A stretch of 64,000 nt of DNA from Paragorgia papillata (taxonomy: Eukaryota > Cnidaria > Anthozoa > Scleralcyonacea > Coralliidae), in assembly GCA_035771165.1 (NCBI GenBank), contig JAWNZC010000324.1, positions 502,001-566,000 on the forward strand. Direction: 5' to 3'. The first letter of the stretch is position 1; every line of letters begins with the position of its first letter. Both the position numbers and the translations under genes were made by a program. This document shows, piece after piece, positions 20,166 to 29,960 of this stretch. The notes below the pieces were generated by a model. The model saw only the letters and a program-made list of their open reading frames with translations, made no database searches and was not told where the DNA came from.

Positions 20166-20550
20166 ACGTTCACAACCCATTGTGTATTTCGTCTCGTAGC
20201 TGTCGACTGGGCCTGTACGAGGATTTCTTCAAGCTCTCCGTTTTTTACATTGGCAAAACGACTTTTCTTTTCGTTTTCTTCCTCTTCATACTGGAAACGG
20301 CTTCTACTAGGCTTTGTTCAATGTCTTCATATGCCCACTTTGGGATAGATCGAAATTTTCCGCCATTTTTATAAACCAAAGAAAAACATTTCGTTTCAGA
20401 GACGTCATGTGTGCATCTGGCCTTTAATAGATCATGGGCAACAGCCAATCAAAATGTGCATATAGTACATGTTATTGTATAAATATATATATATATTGTT
20501 GTCTAATTTGTTGTCTAATTGTTTTTGTATGAACCCTAAACAACTTTTCT
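20166..20550. other. No gene supported
   Basis: A minus-strand ATGGCGGAAAATTTCG (20353-20368, good start context) opens only 19 codons. A longer overlapping frame (20245-20448) lacks an ATG. It could hold a first exon, but no donor is convincing. Confidence 0.3.
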
Positions 20551-20979
20551 TTAAAGTGGTTCTCTGACGAAAATATTGTTGGCAATGTTTTTGCATAATC
20601 CTAAAGATCTTATGGTAGTTGGTGATCGTGGAAAGTTTCATTTGAAAATTCGTTTGAAGAAAGGCGGTAATATTTTGAGGAATATCTGGAGAAGAATGAG
20701 TCGAGGAGGCTTATGACGTCATAGACACAATAACAACAATGACCCTTTTGTTGACAACAACAATGATCTTTTGTTTTTGTTGAGTTCTCCTCAACTCATT
20801 CTTCTCAAACACGGCCAGTTTAATGGCGGCCCTCCAAAATACAAACTTTGCACGTAAAATACAACTTTGTTTTTGAGAATTTTGGAATGAAACTTTGCAC
20901 AATTACCAACTACCATAATATCTTTATAGGATTATGCAGAAACATTACCAATTATATTTTCATCAGAGAACCACTTTAA
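20551..20979. mobile_element. TTAA-flanked MITE, copy 1 (piggyBac-like?)
   Basis: 429 bp with long inverted ends. The left end TTAAAGTGGTTCTCTGACGA pairs with the right CAGAGAACCACTTTAA, continuing through TTTTTGCATAATCC and TATGGTAGTTGGT. TTAA at both outer ends fits the target duplication of piggyBac transposons. No transposase is present. The termini match those of the 34265-35059 element. Confidence 0.8.
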
Positions 20980-21294
20980 CGTAAAGAAGTCTTATCAAAC
21001 ATTGCTCCAAATTTTCTGATAGTTTTACCTTTTTGTTTGCAGAAGTCTCCCCATACAAAATGTAGAGTACATGTAGTTCGATGGCACATGATAAACAATC
21101 GCTCACAAAAAAACGAGATTGTAATTACTTTGCTTCACATTTCGTGTAGATACACTCCATAGGCATAAGCGAATTTATTTTCTTATTCGAAAATGTCAAA
21201 CTGAACAATTTTCCATTACTTTCGGGCCAATGTTTTCATGATTTCATCACTCGTATATAAATTTATGTTCGGCCTAGTTTCCAGGTTTTGCTTG
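20980..21294. other. No recognised feature
   Basis: About 315 bp with no supported gene, between a MITE and the outer edge of the Gypsy LTR at 21295. Confidence 0.4.
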
Positions 21295-21390
21295 TGCTAC
21301 GCTTGTGTCAAATCCATCGAATACACTTACAAGTACTTCGCTTTTTACGCTTTATTAACAGTAAATCACAAAACTATATGTTTCTCTCTT

Positions 21391-21585
21391 AGCCTGGTAC
21401 CCTGGCCCAATCAAAGAATATAGGCCAGGTAACAACTAAAGATTTCTGATTTCCTGTTGGTCGAAACTTGGACAGACGTCAGGCATGCGCGGACGTACAA
21501 GTGGATTTAGCCCTGAATGACGCGAGATTGTAATTAGTGGTTACATGCCCTTATTTATTTTGAAATTGGGCCAGGGTACCAAGCT
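21391..21585. mobile_element. MITE with 20-bp inverted ends
   Basis: Starts AGCCTGGTACCCTGGCCCAA and ends TTGGGCCAGGGTACCAAGCT, one mismatch between arms. No coding capacity. The outer duplication TTTCTCTCTT flanks this element together with its neighbour. Confidence 0.8.
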
Positions 21586-21967
21586 ACTACGGTTCCTTTT
21601 TGAGCGTGGACACGCGTAATTTGACAACACACGTTTCACGCGGGAAATTAACATGTTGCTAAGCGGAAACTGCGAAGTTACTAAGGCCAAACGGCACTGT
21701 TTCTTCGCACAAACGTCGGGTTGTGGGGTTTGTCAGCGTAATGGCCGATCGGAAAAGCACTGTGGAGTACTTGACGAAGATTTAATTGTGTATAGAGATG
21801 AGTTATAAACATTCCCACATTTGCTTTGAAAATTTGGTTTCAAATTGAAACAATACCGTTTGGCCTTAGTAACGTTACAGTTTCCGCTTAGCAACATGTT
21901 AGTTTCCCGCATGAATCGTGTGTCGCGTCAAATTACGCGTGTCGACGCTCAAGCCGGAACCGTAGTA
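21585..21967. mobile_element. MITE with ~130-bp inverted arms
   Basis: 383 bp. The left arm (TACTACGGTTCC, GACACGCGTAATTTGAC, TTGCTAAGCGGAAACTG, TAAGGCCAAACGG) is mirrored by the right arm ending GGAACCGTAGTA. A short unique middle contains GTGGGGTTTGTCAGCG. It abuts the preceding MITE, sharing one base, so one probably inserted at the end of the other. Confidence 0.8.
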
Positions 21968-21999
21968 TTTCTCTCTTTGCTCGAAGACGTAGGAATTTT

Positions 22000-23240
22000 C
22001 ACTGGATTTTATCTTCCCAGTATGCTCTCAGTTTTCCTGGCCCAGCACGTTCGCTGAGATTACAAACAAGTACTCGATCTCCTGGGTTAAGGATTGAGCT
22101 GTGCAATTTCTTTCGATCTCTCTCCCCTCTTCATCGAAGTTTTCGTCCCGTTTACTTTGTAACGATTTCGTAGGTTTCTTTCATAGTAGTTGCCCACTGC
22201 TCCACATACCTCGGGTTACTTGTACTCTGCGATGGGTGACACAATCCAAAAATGAGATCAATCGGGAGTCTCGGTGACCTACCAAACAATAAATGGTGCA
22301 AATCCTGTTGCATCGTTCCTAGTACAATTATAAGCATGTACGACTTTATTGAAGCTGTCTGGTCACGTTGACTTTCTTTCTTCGGGCAATCTTCTCAGCA
22401 TGGCAAGCAGGGTTTGATTGAATCGCTCCACCTGTCCGTTCCCCTCGGGATGATATGGCGTTGTTCTAGAATGCTGTACTCCACAAAGTTACTCCAGGTG
22501 CTTGAAGAGATTGTTCTCAAATCCGCCGCCTTGGTCATGGTGAATATACGCAACGGAAATCCAAATCGGAGAACAAAATCATTGTAAATTTTGTTAGCGG
22601 CGGTTCGAGGAGATTTATTGCGGGTCGCATATGCTTCAGCAAACCTTGTGAAGTGATCTACGATGACTAGAATGTACTCATATCTATCCTTGCTCTTCTC
22701 CGAATGGACAAAGTCAATCGATATCAATTCAAATGATACTGTCGAAGTGAAGTGCTGTAATGGTGCCCTGGGGAATATCTTTGCACGTCTCTGTTTCAAG
22801 CAAGGACATTCTTTTGTGATGTGGTGTTGTATATCCCGTTGCATATAAGGCCAATAGAATCTTTGCTTAGCCAACTGAAATGTTCTCCCATCCTAAATGG
22901 CCCATCTCCTTATGTAGCTCATGGTACACCATATAATGAAATTGCTTGGGTAACACCAGCTTTAGGTATTCACCTGCACGACGTCTCAATATACCATCTT
23001 CCCCGACTTCCAACTTCTTCCATTCATTCATTAGCCATCGTGTTGTTTTCGTTTCAGCCACTCTGTTCTTTATTGATGGCTTCTCTTTGCTATTTGCCAG
23101 GTACTGGATCACTTGTCTTATGTTAGGATCGTTTCGCTGCGAGTTGTGCGTGTCGTTGGATAGATTTCTTGCCATGTCGAGCTCTTTGGGCAATCTTGTT
23201 CTGCTATTCCTATGTCGGTTGTAACTGCAGTGATCCAAAC
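22000..23240 (-). pseudogene. Gypsy 1 integrase
   Basis: The zinc-binding part is around MVYHELHKEMGHLGWENI (about 22880-22930) and KECPCLKQRRAKI. The catalytic core has FELISIDFVH (first Asp), HHDQGGGFENNLF (second Asp, in another frame at about 22500) and [13 protein letters not shown] (Glu, about 22430). The C-terminal [18 protein letters not shown] lies at about 22030-22080. The DDE residues all survive, but at least three frameshifts separate them. The tail is truncated at about 22000. Confidence 0.85.
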
Positions 23241-23399
23241 AGCGTCTCCTGCCGCCTGCGCTTTCACTCCTTGAACAACGGCTTCGATGGTTTCTTGGCT
23301 TATTTCGGCAGTACCCCGACTTAGATGCTCTTCGATATTGACGGGCATTCGCGACAAGGCATCAGCAACTTGATTGGCGCGGCCGGGGTAATATTTTAT

Positions 23400-23865
23400 G
23401 GTGAAGTTGAAGTCGGCAAGTTCCGCGAGCCAACGATGTCCAGTGGCATTTAACTTGGCCGATGTTGTGACATACGTACAGTAAGTGGGTTGTTATCGGT
23501 GTATACAACGAATGATGGCGCGTAATAAAGATAGCCTCGGAAATGTTCACTGACAGCCCACTTCAGAGCCAAGAGCCAATTTTTCTCGGCCATTGTCAGC
23601 GTCCGCGACCCATACCTAATAACGCGCAGTTGGCCTTGCTGTTGTTGATAAAGGACGGCCACCAAACCTTTCTCTGAAGCATCTGTATATAATATATTAT
23701 GTACGGTAAAGTAACATCGGATCGATGAGTGTGTTGAGTGCTTCTTGGTGTTGTTGCATCCATTCAATGGGTTTGGAGGATCGAATACCATCCACTCGTT
23801 TGGTCACGGGGCGTTTACCATCTGTCTTCTTTGGCGGATTATTTTTAAGCAGATCAAACAGGGGT
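23400..23865 (-). pseudogene. Gypsy 1 RNase H and RT connection
   Basis: PLFDLLKNNPPKK and SKPIEWMQQHQEALNTLIDP join the RT to RNase H. The RNase H shows ILYTDASEKGL (Asp), AEKNWLLALKWAVSEH (Glu-region partly altered) and VYTDNNPL (Asp). Frame breaks occur near 23700 and 23450. The N-terminal junction is interrupted by the SINE. Confidence 0.8.
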
Positions 23866-24154
23866 GTTGGTACCACAGTGGTTAGTGCACGCGTGCCTTT
23901 CACCTCTGCGAGCCGGGTTCGATTCCTGTACAGTGCAGTTATCTGATTTTAAAAAAAATTCACCTTGGCCGCATGTGAGAGGAGTGCTTCCAGTTTGACT
24001 CTACCAAACACCACAGGTTTCCTCCGGGTACTCCGATTTCCTCCTGTAGTAACACTGGACCAATGAGGGTGGGCCCTTACTGGACCTCTGAGGATAACAG
24101 TTTAGATATAACTGATAGAGTTATCCAGTATAAATAAGGTTAGTTTAGTTTTTG
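23866..24154 (+). mobile_element. tRNA-derived SINE
   Basis: The head folds like a tRNA: an A-box-like GTGGTTAGTGCACG (23878-23891) and a B box GGTTCGATTCC (23916-23926), which would serve as an internal RNA polymerase III promoter. The body has an A-run, a central block (GGTTTCCTCCGGGTACTCC) and a TAGTTT-type tail at about 24138-24152. It interrupts the minus-strand Gypsy frame between FQELQSP and PLFDLLK. I could not resolve a target-site duplication. It is not a functional tRNA gene: the anticodon arm and 3' acceptor are not maintained. Confidence 0.8.
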
Positions 24155-25136
24155 GGCTTTGCAATTCTTGAAAAGTCGGGTACATAGCGATAGTATACCC
24201 AAGAAGTCCCAGTAGCTTTCTGACTGCTCCAACTGAATTTGGTGGTGTTCCTTTGAGCGACTTGACAGCGCTGACATTCCCAGGATCTATGCTATTGCCC
24301 TCTGAGGAGACAATTCTTGCCAAGTGGCAAACCTCCTTCGGAAAGAATTTGCATTTCTTCGCTTTCAACTTGATACCATGGGCACGTAGTCGTTGCAATA
24401 CCGTCCTGACATGGTCTACGTGTTCCTCAAAGGTCTTACTAAGCACTATAAAATCGTCCAAGTAAGGTATGCAGATGTCATCTCTCAGTCCCTCCAAACA
24501 TCCTTCCATGAACCGTTGGAATGATACTGGGGCATTGGTAAGGCCAAATGGTATACGTACCCATTCATACAGGCCCCAAGGAGTTACAAAGGCATGCAGT
24601 CAGAGGTCTACTTTCTGTGTTCATATATCTTTGGTGGTATGCTTTTCCCTTGTCCACTAACGAGAACCACTTGTTTCCTCCCAATCCATCCAGTGTGTCT
24701 TGTAATCTCTGTAAAGGATGTCTGTCTGAGGTGGTACGTTTGTTCAACTCTCTGTAGTCGACGCATATAGACGTAGTTCACCATTCTTTTTACGAACCTG
24801 GAGATATGAATATGGGGACTTTGACTTTGTAATCCATCCTCGGTTTAATAGATCTTCAACGTGTTGTTTGACTTCAGGGTACAAAAGTCGTGGAATGGAG
24901 TTGTAAGTTTTCTGAACTGGTGTTTGGTCTTTCATATTTAGCTTCAACTCAAGTTCCTCAATGCAGCCAATGTCATTCTCATCTTTTGAGAAGACCTCTT
25001 TTTTTTCTTCAAGCATCTTCCTTGCCACTCTTTGTTGTGGTGGTGTCAGACGGCTGAGGTCTAAATGGTTTAAGGGGTTGTTGTTGTCACTTTCTCCTAT
25101 GTCTGGTGTATGCATTTTCTCCTGACTAATTGGCAC
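24155..25136 (-). pseudogene. Gypsy 1 reverse transcriptase
   Basis: From KEVFSKDENDIGCIEEL and TPVQKTYNSIPRLLYPEV, through RGWITKSKSPYSYLQVRKK, a frameshift at about 24770, then YRELNKRT, GLGGNKWFSLVDKGKAYHQ (motif A), a frameshift near 24560, [16 protein letters not shown] (motif B) and [14 protein letters not shown] (motif C, YLDD intact). Ends at KLLGLLGY and [10 protein letters not shown] before the SINE. It would copy the element RNA, but three frames are needed to read it. Confidence 0.88.
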
Positions 25137-25185
25137 CGAAGCATTCTTTCCTCCTGTAGAGCAAACAATGTGTGCAGTTTGGCTT

Positions 25186-25513
25186 TCAAACGGATCTGCA
25201 TTCTTTCTGTGAAAGTGTCACTGACCTCACCAACTGGAGAGTTCCCAAGGCTTTCCTTTTTCTGTGAGTGATATCATGGTTGCTAGTGTTAGAGATATTG
25301 ATTCGGACTCGACAAGTTGATGGTTCAAATAGTACTGGTATCCTCTCTGCTACAGGCCATGTATTGGCACAACACTTCACAGTAACAGTTGTCCTGCAGG
25401 TAATCATGCACCATATCTTGTTCGGTGGTCTTTATCAAACAGAGTTGTTCAGGTGAAGGAGCTTGGATGAATCTGACAAGAGATTGTACCTTTGCAAAAT
25501 GGATATCAGGCAA
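25186..25513 (-). pseudogene. Gypsy 1 protease-RT spacer
   Basis: Codons between protease and RT in two frames: FAKVQSLVRFIQAPSPEQL, then TVTVKCCANTWPVAERIPVL, RVRINISNTSNHDIT and LGTLQLVRSVT. The latter block is a common pre-RT segment of this Gypsy type. It has no catalytic motif. Confidence 0.65.
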
Positions 25514-25860
25514 TGATGCTGCCCACTCTTAATTTAGCCATATCTTCTGGTACTTCATTCATCTGGACAAGTTCTTCTATGACATTATACCCAATGATTG
25601 GATAGTCAAGTATTTCTCCAGTCACTAGCACAGGAACAATTACTGTTCGATCTTCACTTGATGTTTCCAGATTAAACTCAACTTCAACCCATCCTTCATA
25701 TGGCATGTTTGTTCCGTTTGCAGTTTTCAAATCTAGTTCCCTGCCATTATCAAGTAAGGATTCAATCTCGCTCATTGTATATCCAGGCAGTTGTTCATCT
25801 AACCACTTCCTAGAAACAAGTGACACCTGTGCTACGGTATCCTATAAAGCATCTACTCTT
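25506..25860 (-). pseudogene. Gypsy 1 retropepsin, active site mutated
   Basis: The protease begins GQRVDAL, then a TAG stop, then DTVAQVSLVSRKWL. The catalytic DTGA motif is therefore DTVA and is preceded by a stop. The rest (GYTMSEIESLL, FNLETSSEDRTVIVPVLV, YPIIGYNVIEEL) is a recognisable retroviral-type aspartic protease fold. The Gly-to-Val change and the stop make it dead. Confidence 0.8.
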
Positions 25861-26207
25861 TGTCCATTCAACAAGCAATGAACCATGCATCTCTTTCCCA
25901 CTAAACCAATAACTTTCGAGTGTTCGGTTGGGGTTAAATGGCTAACATGTGTGCTACAAGTCTGGTTTTGAGTTTGGTGTTCTTGAGATTTTGATATGTT
26001 CTCTCTTTTAAAGTCTCTAACTGCCAAACATAAGGATTTGTGTTCTCCCCAGTGCTGTTTTTGACACTCTTTTGAGCAATATCTTACTAGTTGACAACCA
26101 AAACATCTTGAAAACAGCTTGCCACTAACTTCAACTTTTTGACATGTTCCACAACAATGGGACTTACTTGACTCTCTGACTACTTCCTGTCCCTCGGTTG
26201 TAGTCAT
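25842..26207 (-). pseudogene. Gypsy 1 MYND-type zinc finger segment
   Basis: A 120-codon frame with a MYND finger: C-x2-C (CGTC), C-x2-C (CFGC), then RYCSKECQKQHWGEHKSLC, so C-x3-C and H-x3-H-x3-C are in place. MYND fingers are protein-interaction modules in chromatin and signalling proteins. Here the finger lies between the CCHC knuckle and the protease and runs directly into the protease codons (CLLNGQRVDAL), so it is part of the element's polyprotein and not a captured neighbour. Its role in the element is unknown. Confidence 0.82.
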
Positions 26208-26841
26208 CCTCCGTTTCCCAAATTCTGTCCTTTATTACACACTCTGGCAAAATGGTCGGAACTACCGCAATGAAAACAGCAATCACAGTTAACTTCTTTG
26301 GCTTCCTGGCACATACTCTGATTCTTCTATGGTTGGTTTGATTTTCCGTGTTGCCAGTTGGCTTCTCTTTCGGTTTAATTCCTTGTTGAGTGGTAAGAGT
26401 TTTCCTCAGCTCAGCGATTTCTGCTTTTACTGTCTCCAATGCAGTAAATAGCTTCCCCTCCTTTGGTTCTCTTTTTTCTTTAGCTGATCTGTTTGGTGGT
26501 TCTTTTTCACTTGGCTGTTCTGACTCAGAGCTAGGAGCTAGGGCTGCATCAATGGTATTAATTCTTCTTTGTCGTAACTTGTTGGTGCTTCTAAACTTCT
26601 TTTGTCGCTCGGTTTCAGTGGACATGCACGATAAGACTCATCTGTTCAATCAACTGTTCGTCTGTGATGTCTGACTGTTGCAAGAAGTGGCGTAGCTTTG
26701 CTCTGTTTCCTGTTGGAGACCTGTTTCAAGTGAGTGTAAGAACAGACTTTGGACAATACTTTCATCATATTTAATCTTTGCTCCAGCTGCTTTGGAGGCA
26801 AACAAGACCTTTTGGCGAAGATCTAAGGTAAAGCTCTATAA
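26164..26841 (-). pseudogene. Gypsy 1 gag C-terminal part with CCHC knuckle
   Basis: The segment reads QKVLFASKAAGAKIKYDES and IVQSLFLHSLETGL, then ETERQKKFRSTNKLRQ and a charged linker. A nucleocapsid knuckle CFHCGSSDHFARVC (C-x2-C-x4-H-x4-C, about 26251-26292) is seen in the frame next to the long one, so a frameshift lies near 26300-26330. It would package element RNA. Stops at about 26660-26680 break the capsid part. Confidence 0.78.
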
Positions 26842-27417
26842 TCAGAAAACTCTGGCTGACCTTACAAAAGTAAGTTTATCTCGTTGACCTGGTTCCCCCA
26901 TCTGACCAATAATCTTGATTTCTCTACGTAATACTTGTTTGAGATCAACTGCTGTTGACTTAATTACGGTTGTATTTGTTTTCAATTCAGTCTCTTCCAT
27001 CTTGGACTGGAGTGCTTCAACTTGTTTCTGGTGTTCTTTTGTCAAATCGTCAAGCTGCTGTTTTAAAGCGTCAAACTCTTTGTTCACGGCTACGGTGTCG
27101 GCTGGAGGGTCTTGATGGTCATCCTTCTGGAGCAACTGTTTCCTGATTCTCCCAATAAACGAGCGGCATTCGTTCTCGTCCCGTATCTGAGGCACTTGCT
27201 CCTCAATATCTCTTCGAAGTAATCGAGCAATGCTAAGTCTCGACTTTGCCCAATATTTTTCCTCTTCCCACTTGAAAAACACAGCTAGTTGGACCAGCAC
27301 TTCTTTACTTACTTCACAGAGTTGTTTTTCCATTTGGAGTTGAAGTTCTTCCAAATCCGAATCCATGGCCATGTTTGATCGTGAAATATAAACCAGCAAG
27401 CAGTATATTTTATACAA
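26842..27417 (-). pseudogene. Gypsy 1 gag N-terminal part
   Basis: About 175 codons, ATG candidate at MAMDSDLEEL (27367-27369). Residues 20-80 form a charged alpha-helical segment (FFKWEEEKYWAKSRLSIARL). A coiled coil follows (DALKQQLDDLTKEHQKQVEA) and the start of the capsid-like LRREIKIIGQMGEPGQ. A frameshift closes it at 26842. Assignment as gag rests on position and on the LRREIKI-GQ block. Confidence 0.7.
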
Positions 27418-27480
27418 AGTTTAATAGTTCCTTACAGTTTGCTTCTTTACTACGTATCCTGTATTTCCTTTGATTTAAAT

Positions 27481-27498
27481 CTCCCACCGCTGCCACCA
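27481..27498 (-). promoter_or_regulatory. Gypsy 1 primer-binding site (tRNA-Leu type)
   Basis: Reverse complement TGGTGGCAGCGGTGGGAG begins 2 bp after the LTR end (GCGTAACA). It is complementary to a tRNA 3' end reading CCCACCGCTGCCA-CCA, which I recognise as tRNA-Leu type. The same site occurs at 58026-58043 in another Gypsy. Confidence 0.75.
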
Positions 27499-27500
27499 AA

Positions 27501-27640
27501 TGTTACGCTTGGGTCAAATCCATCGAATACACTTACAAGTACTTCGGTTTTTACGCTTTTTTAAGAGTAAATCACAAAACTATCTGTTTCTCTCTTTGCT
27601 CGAAGACGAAGGAATCTTCGCTCTTTGACTTCATGGGTTC
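27501..27640 (-). repeat. Gypsy 1 5' LTR (inner part; outer edge unclear)
   Basis: The inner edge TGTTACGC is sharp at 27501. About 125 bp align with 21295-21999 minus its inserts. Beyond about 27640 the LTR may continue (U3) but there is no second copy to compare. A TATATAAAGG at about 27744 lies in the region. Confidence 0.75.
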
Positions 27641-27764
27641 ACATGGCACCCAGGGTACCCTAACTGACTTTCTATTTTACATGGGTCACACTTGCAGCGT
27701 GAATATGCCGTGGCTTCTGATTGGTCAGGATAGGAATATTTCAGTTATATAAAGGTTTGTCATT

Positions 27765-28060
27765 GGATAACGCTACTAGTGGTCTATCGCCAATAGACCA
27801 CCAGTAGCTCAGTCAATCAGAATGCCGAATTTGTAATAGACCACTAGTTGGTAATTGATAGTATATATATATATATTTGTGAAATTCATTAATAATTTAT
27901 GAGCGTTGCAGCCAATCCAATTTCAGAAATTACGTCACATGAATACCCCTGTAAACCCCATACAAACTAAAACCAATCAAAATGCTAATTAGTTACAACC
28001 ACTAGTGGATGTAAATATCTCATACAACCACTAGTGCTTGTAACTAATTAGCATCTTCAC
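27765..28060. mobile_element. Hairpin MITE cluster (ACTAGTGG motifs)
   Basis: Two or three self-complementary blocks: CTACTAGTGGTCTATCGCC with a mirrored GGCAATAGACCACCAGTAG-like arm (27770-27810, again near 27835), and GCTAATTAGTTACAACCACT at 27982 mirrored by CTAGTGCTTGTAACTAATTAGC (to 28053). CCAATCAAAATGC words flank them. No coding capacity. Confidence 0.6.
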
Positions 28061-28171
28061 GGCACGAATGACATCCATCTATATCGGTATAGTTGGAAAA
28101 ACAGCAATAATACACAACAACAAACTCACATCTAATTTCACAAATGGCAAAATCATTTAACAACAATCCAC

Positions 28172-29639
28172 TTATTTACCCATCGAAAAGTTATCGCAAG
28201 AATTAAATACACAATTATTAAATACCGGTGCAATAGTACAACTCGTAGCTGAACTACTTCTTACTGCACTTTTATCAGAACCCAAACTACATTCTGGAAT
28301 GTCTATCGTTGCTAACGATTCATCAGATACACCCAAATCCCAAAACTCATCAAATGAAGCCCCTTCCTTTACAACAATTTCCGTTTCCTTTATCGGTGGT
28401 GCTAGCGCATTGCTAACAAATGTCGTCTGCGCGTCACTTGCTTTCTCGTAACGAAATAAACAATTTGATGTATGACCTGTTCGATCCCTGATTTGTTTTT
28501 CCTCTACACAACTTTGAAACAGGCGACTAGCACATGTTATCCGCAAACAGTGCGAGGTCTTCCTTTTTAATCCTGCCTTCGCACACAACTTATCAGGTAA
28601 TATTTTACTAAGAGTGTTTATTCCGATTGCACTCTTTTCATAAGCAAAACAGCCACTTCGGTTAGGCCTGAAATAAAAGGCATCAGGATTTGCTTCAACG
28701 CATACGGAAATTTTCTTCAAATATAAGCTATAAAAGCTTTCCAAACAACGAGAATGCGTTACACCTATTTCATGACACTTGTGCTCAATAACGCTTGAAC
28801 TCTTTTTCAAATCCTTCAACCCGCCGTGAAAAGTTTTTGACACGCTTTCATAAAGAATTATCAAGTTGTCTTTCACTATAATATTTGAAACCCTGAGAAG
28901 CCTATGCTCGTTCGATCTTAAACCGAAAAGCTTTCCATTATAAAAATATATCGTATGCAAAAGACACTCAGCTGAATCGCCTCCCAATAGTACCTTCGTC
29001 CAAAAGACTTCCTCTTCCTCCACAGTAATTTCATCTCGAACGTCCTTTTTGCATTTAACTTCAACTCCCTTCTTTGCCGCATCCCTCATTTCGCCATCAA
29101 GAACTTTACGAAATAGCGTAAACCTTACAAACAAAATCAGAAACAAAGACATTTAAAAAGCATTGAAAAATAATAGTACCGTAATATTGCACTCTATTCC
29201 TATCATATATTTTACAATACATATAATGAAATACTATACTCAATTACCTTTTATCATCTTTACAAAATGGATCCAATCCACTTTTCTCACTTAAATAGCG
29301 CTTCACACCACAAATTATAACATAAATAGTTCGCGGTGGATATCTCTCTCCTTTCCCGCTGCAAACTTCTTCTACAAATCGACTTAGCCACAGGTTTAAT
29401 GTCTCCGCGTCCATACAATGCAATGGTGTAGACAAGTCTTGAACTTTAGACATATCCAAGACAATTGAACTTGAAACCAGATTCCCAGCCGTCTTATCTT
29501 CTCGCCAACTTTGCCAATCTTCGAAAACCTTTACAGCCCATTTCGTATTAGATCGTGTATTCTTCGGAATAGTGCTATCAAGCAAAAGGCGCTCTTCGTC
29601 CTCATTCAAAGGTTTCCTAAACCGGCTAACACCTTCCAT
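28172..29639 (-). CDS. Crypton/DUF3504-type tyrosine recombinase, two exons
   Basis: Exon 1 29639-29248 and exon 2 29123-28172 make 448 codons including the stop. The 124-bp intron has GT (GTAATT) and AG (TTTGTAAG) ends and the frame is continuous across it (KDDK-R-FTLFRKVL). The start ATG (29639-29637, GGGAAATGG context) is the first after an in-frame TGA. The N-terminal half (NTKWAVKVFEDW, WLSRFVEEV, RYPPRTIYVIICGVKRYL) is the SAM-like DNA-binding domain. The C-terminal half has FGLRSNEHRLL (first Arg), TSHCLRITCASRLF (H-x-x-R), RTGHTSN (His) and FRYEKAS (Tyr). This matches the recombinase of Crypton transposons and their domesticated relatives (ZMYM2/QRICH1 type). No frameshift is seen, so it is either a recent Crypton or a host gene. 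The last 90 residues are acidic/Ser-rich and unassigned. Confidence 0.85.
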
Positions 29640-29860
29640 TTCCCCAGTTAAAGACAATCTACGCCCTTCATGCAACCGTCAAACATCCAACACAATTTCC
29701 ATATTAATAAATACTTTTAAGTGCGAACACCTTTTATATTCGCCTATTCTACAACCAAAACCCAACAATGCACTCATTGTCTAAGGCCCGCATCCGTTTT
29801 TTTTAAATTGCACTCACAGTATCCCAAAGGGATTTTTACTATTCATTCACTTCACAAGTC

Positions 29861-29921
29861 ATTTACAATATTCGTGGCCGTGTTGTATATCCAATACAAC
29901 ACGGCCACGAATATTGTAAAT
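29861..29921. repeat. Perfect 28-bp inverted repeat
   Basis: 29861-29888 is the exact reverse complement of 29894-29921, with a 5-nt spacer. The arm centres on TTCGTGGCCGTGTTGTAT. It lies upstream of the recombinase gene and next to a (TA)n tract. Confidence 0.9.
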
Positions 29922-29929
29922 ACTACTTG

Positions 29930-29939
<10 letters not shown>

Positions 29940-29960
<21 letters not shown>

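Larger units (their letters stand above)
21295..21999 (-). repeat. Gypsy 1 3' LTR remnant with MITE insertions
   Basis: 21295-21390 plus 21968-21999 align with 27501-27628 (for example TCAAATCCATCGAATACACT and AAATCACAAAACTAT). They are split by 577 bp of MITE sequence flanked by a 10-bp duplication, TTTCTCTCTT (21381-21390 and 21968-21977). Confidence 0.85.
21295..27640 (-). mobile_element. Ty3/Gypsy retrotransposon 1, decayed
   Basis: Minus-strand element with a gag-like region, CCHC knuckle, MYND finger, protease, RT, RNase H and integrase in order from 27417 down to about 22000. LTR remnants lie at 27501-27640 and 21295-21999, and a tRNA-Leu-type primer site at 27481-27498. Many frameshifts and stops mark it as inactive. 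A SINE (23866-24154) and two MITEs (21391-21967) inserted later. The 3' LTR is cut: the integrase tail joins directly to the last ~125 bp of LTR, so the polypurine tract and U3 are deleted. Confidence 0.9.

Noticed and set aside
20245..20448. A minus-strand gene of 67 codons
   Set aside because: No ATG start in that frame and no recognisable motif; the ATGGCGGAAAA in another frame gives only 19 codons.
23866..23945. A tRNA gene
   Set aside because: The A and B boxes are convincing but the acceptor and anticodon stems do not close and a SINE body follows.
22663..24946. Several plus-strand frames opposite Gypsy 1
   Set aside because: They are antisense shadows of the minus-strand polyprotein.
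25842..26207. A host MYND protein gene
   Set aside because: The frame runs directly into Gypsy protease codons and follows the nucleocapsid knuckle.
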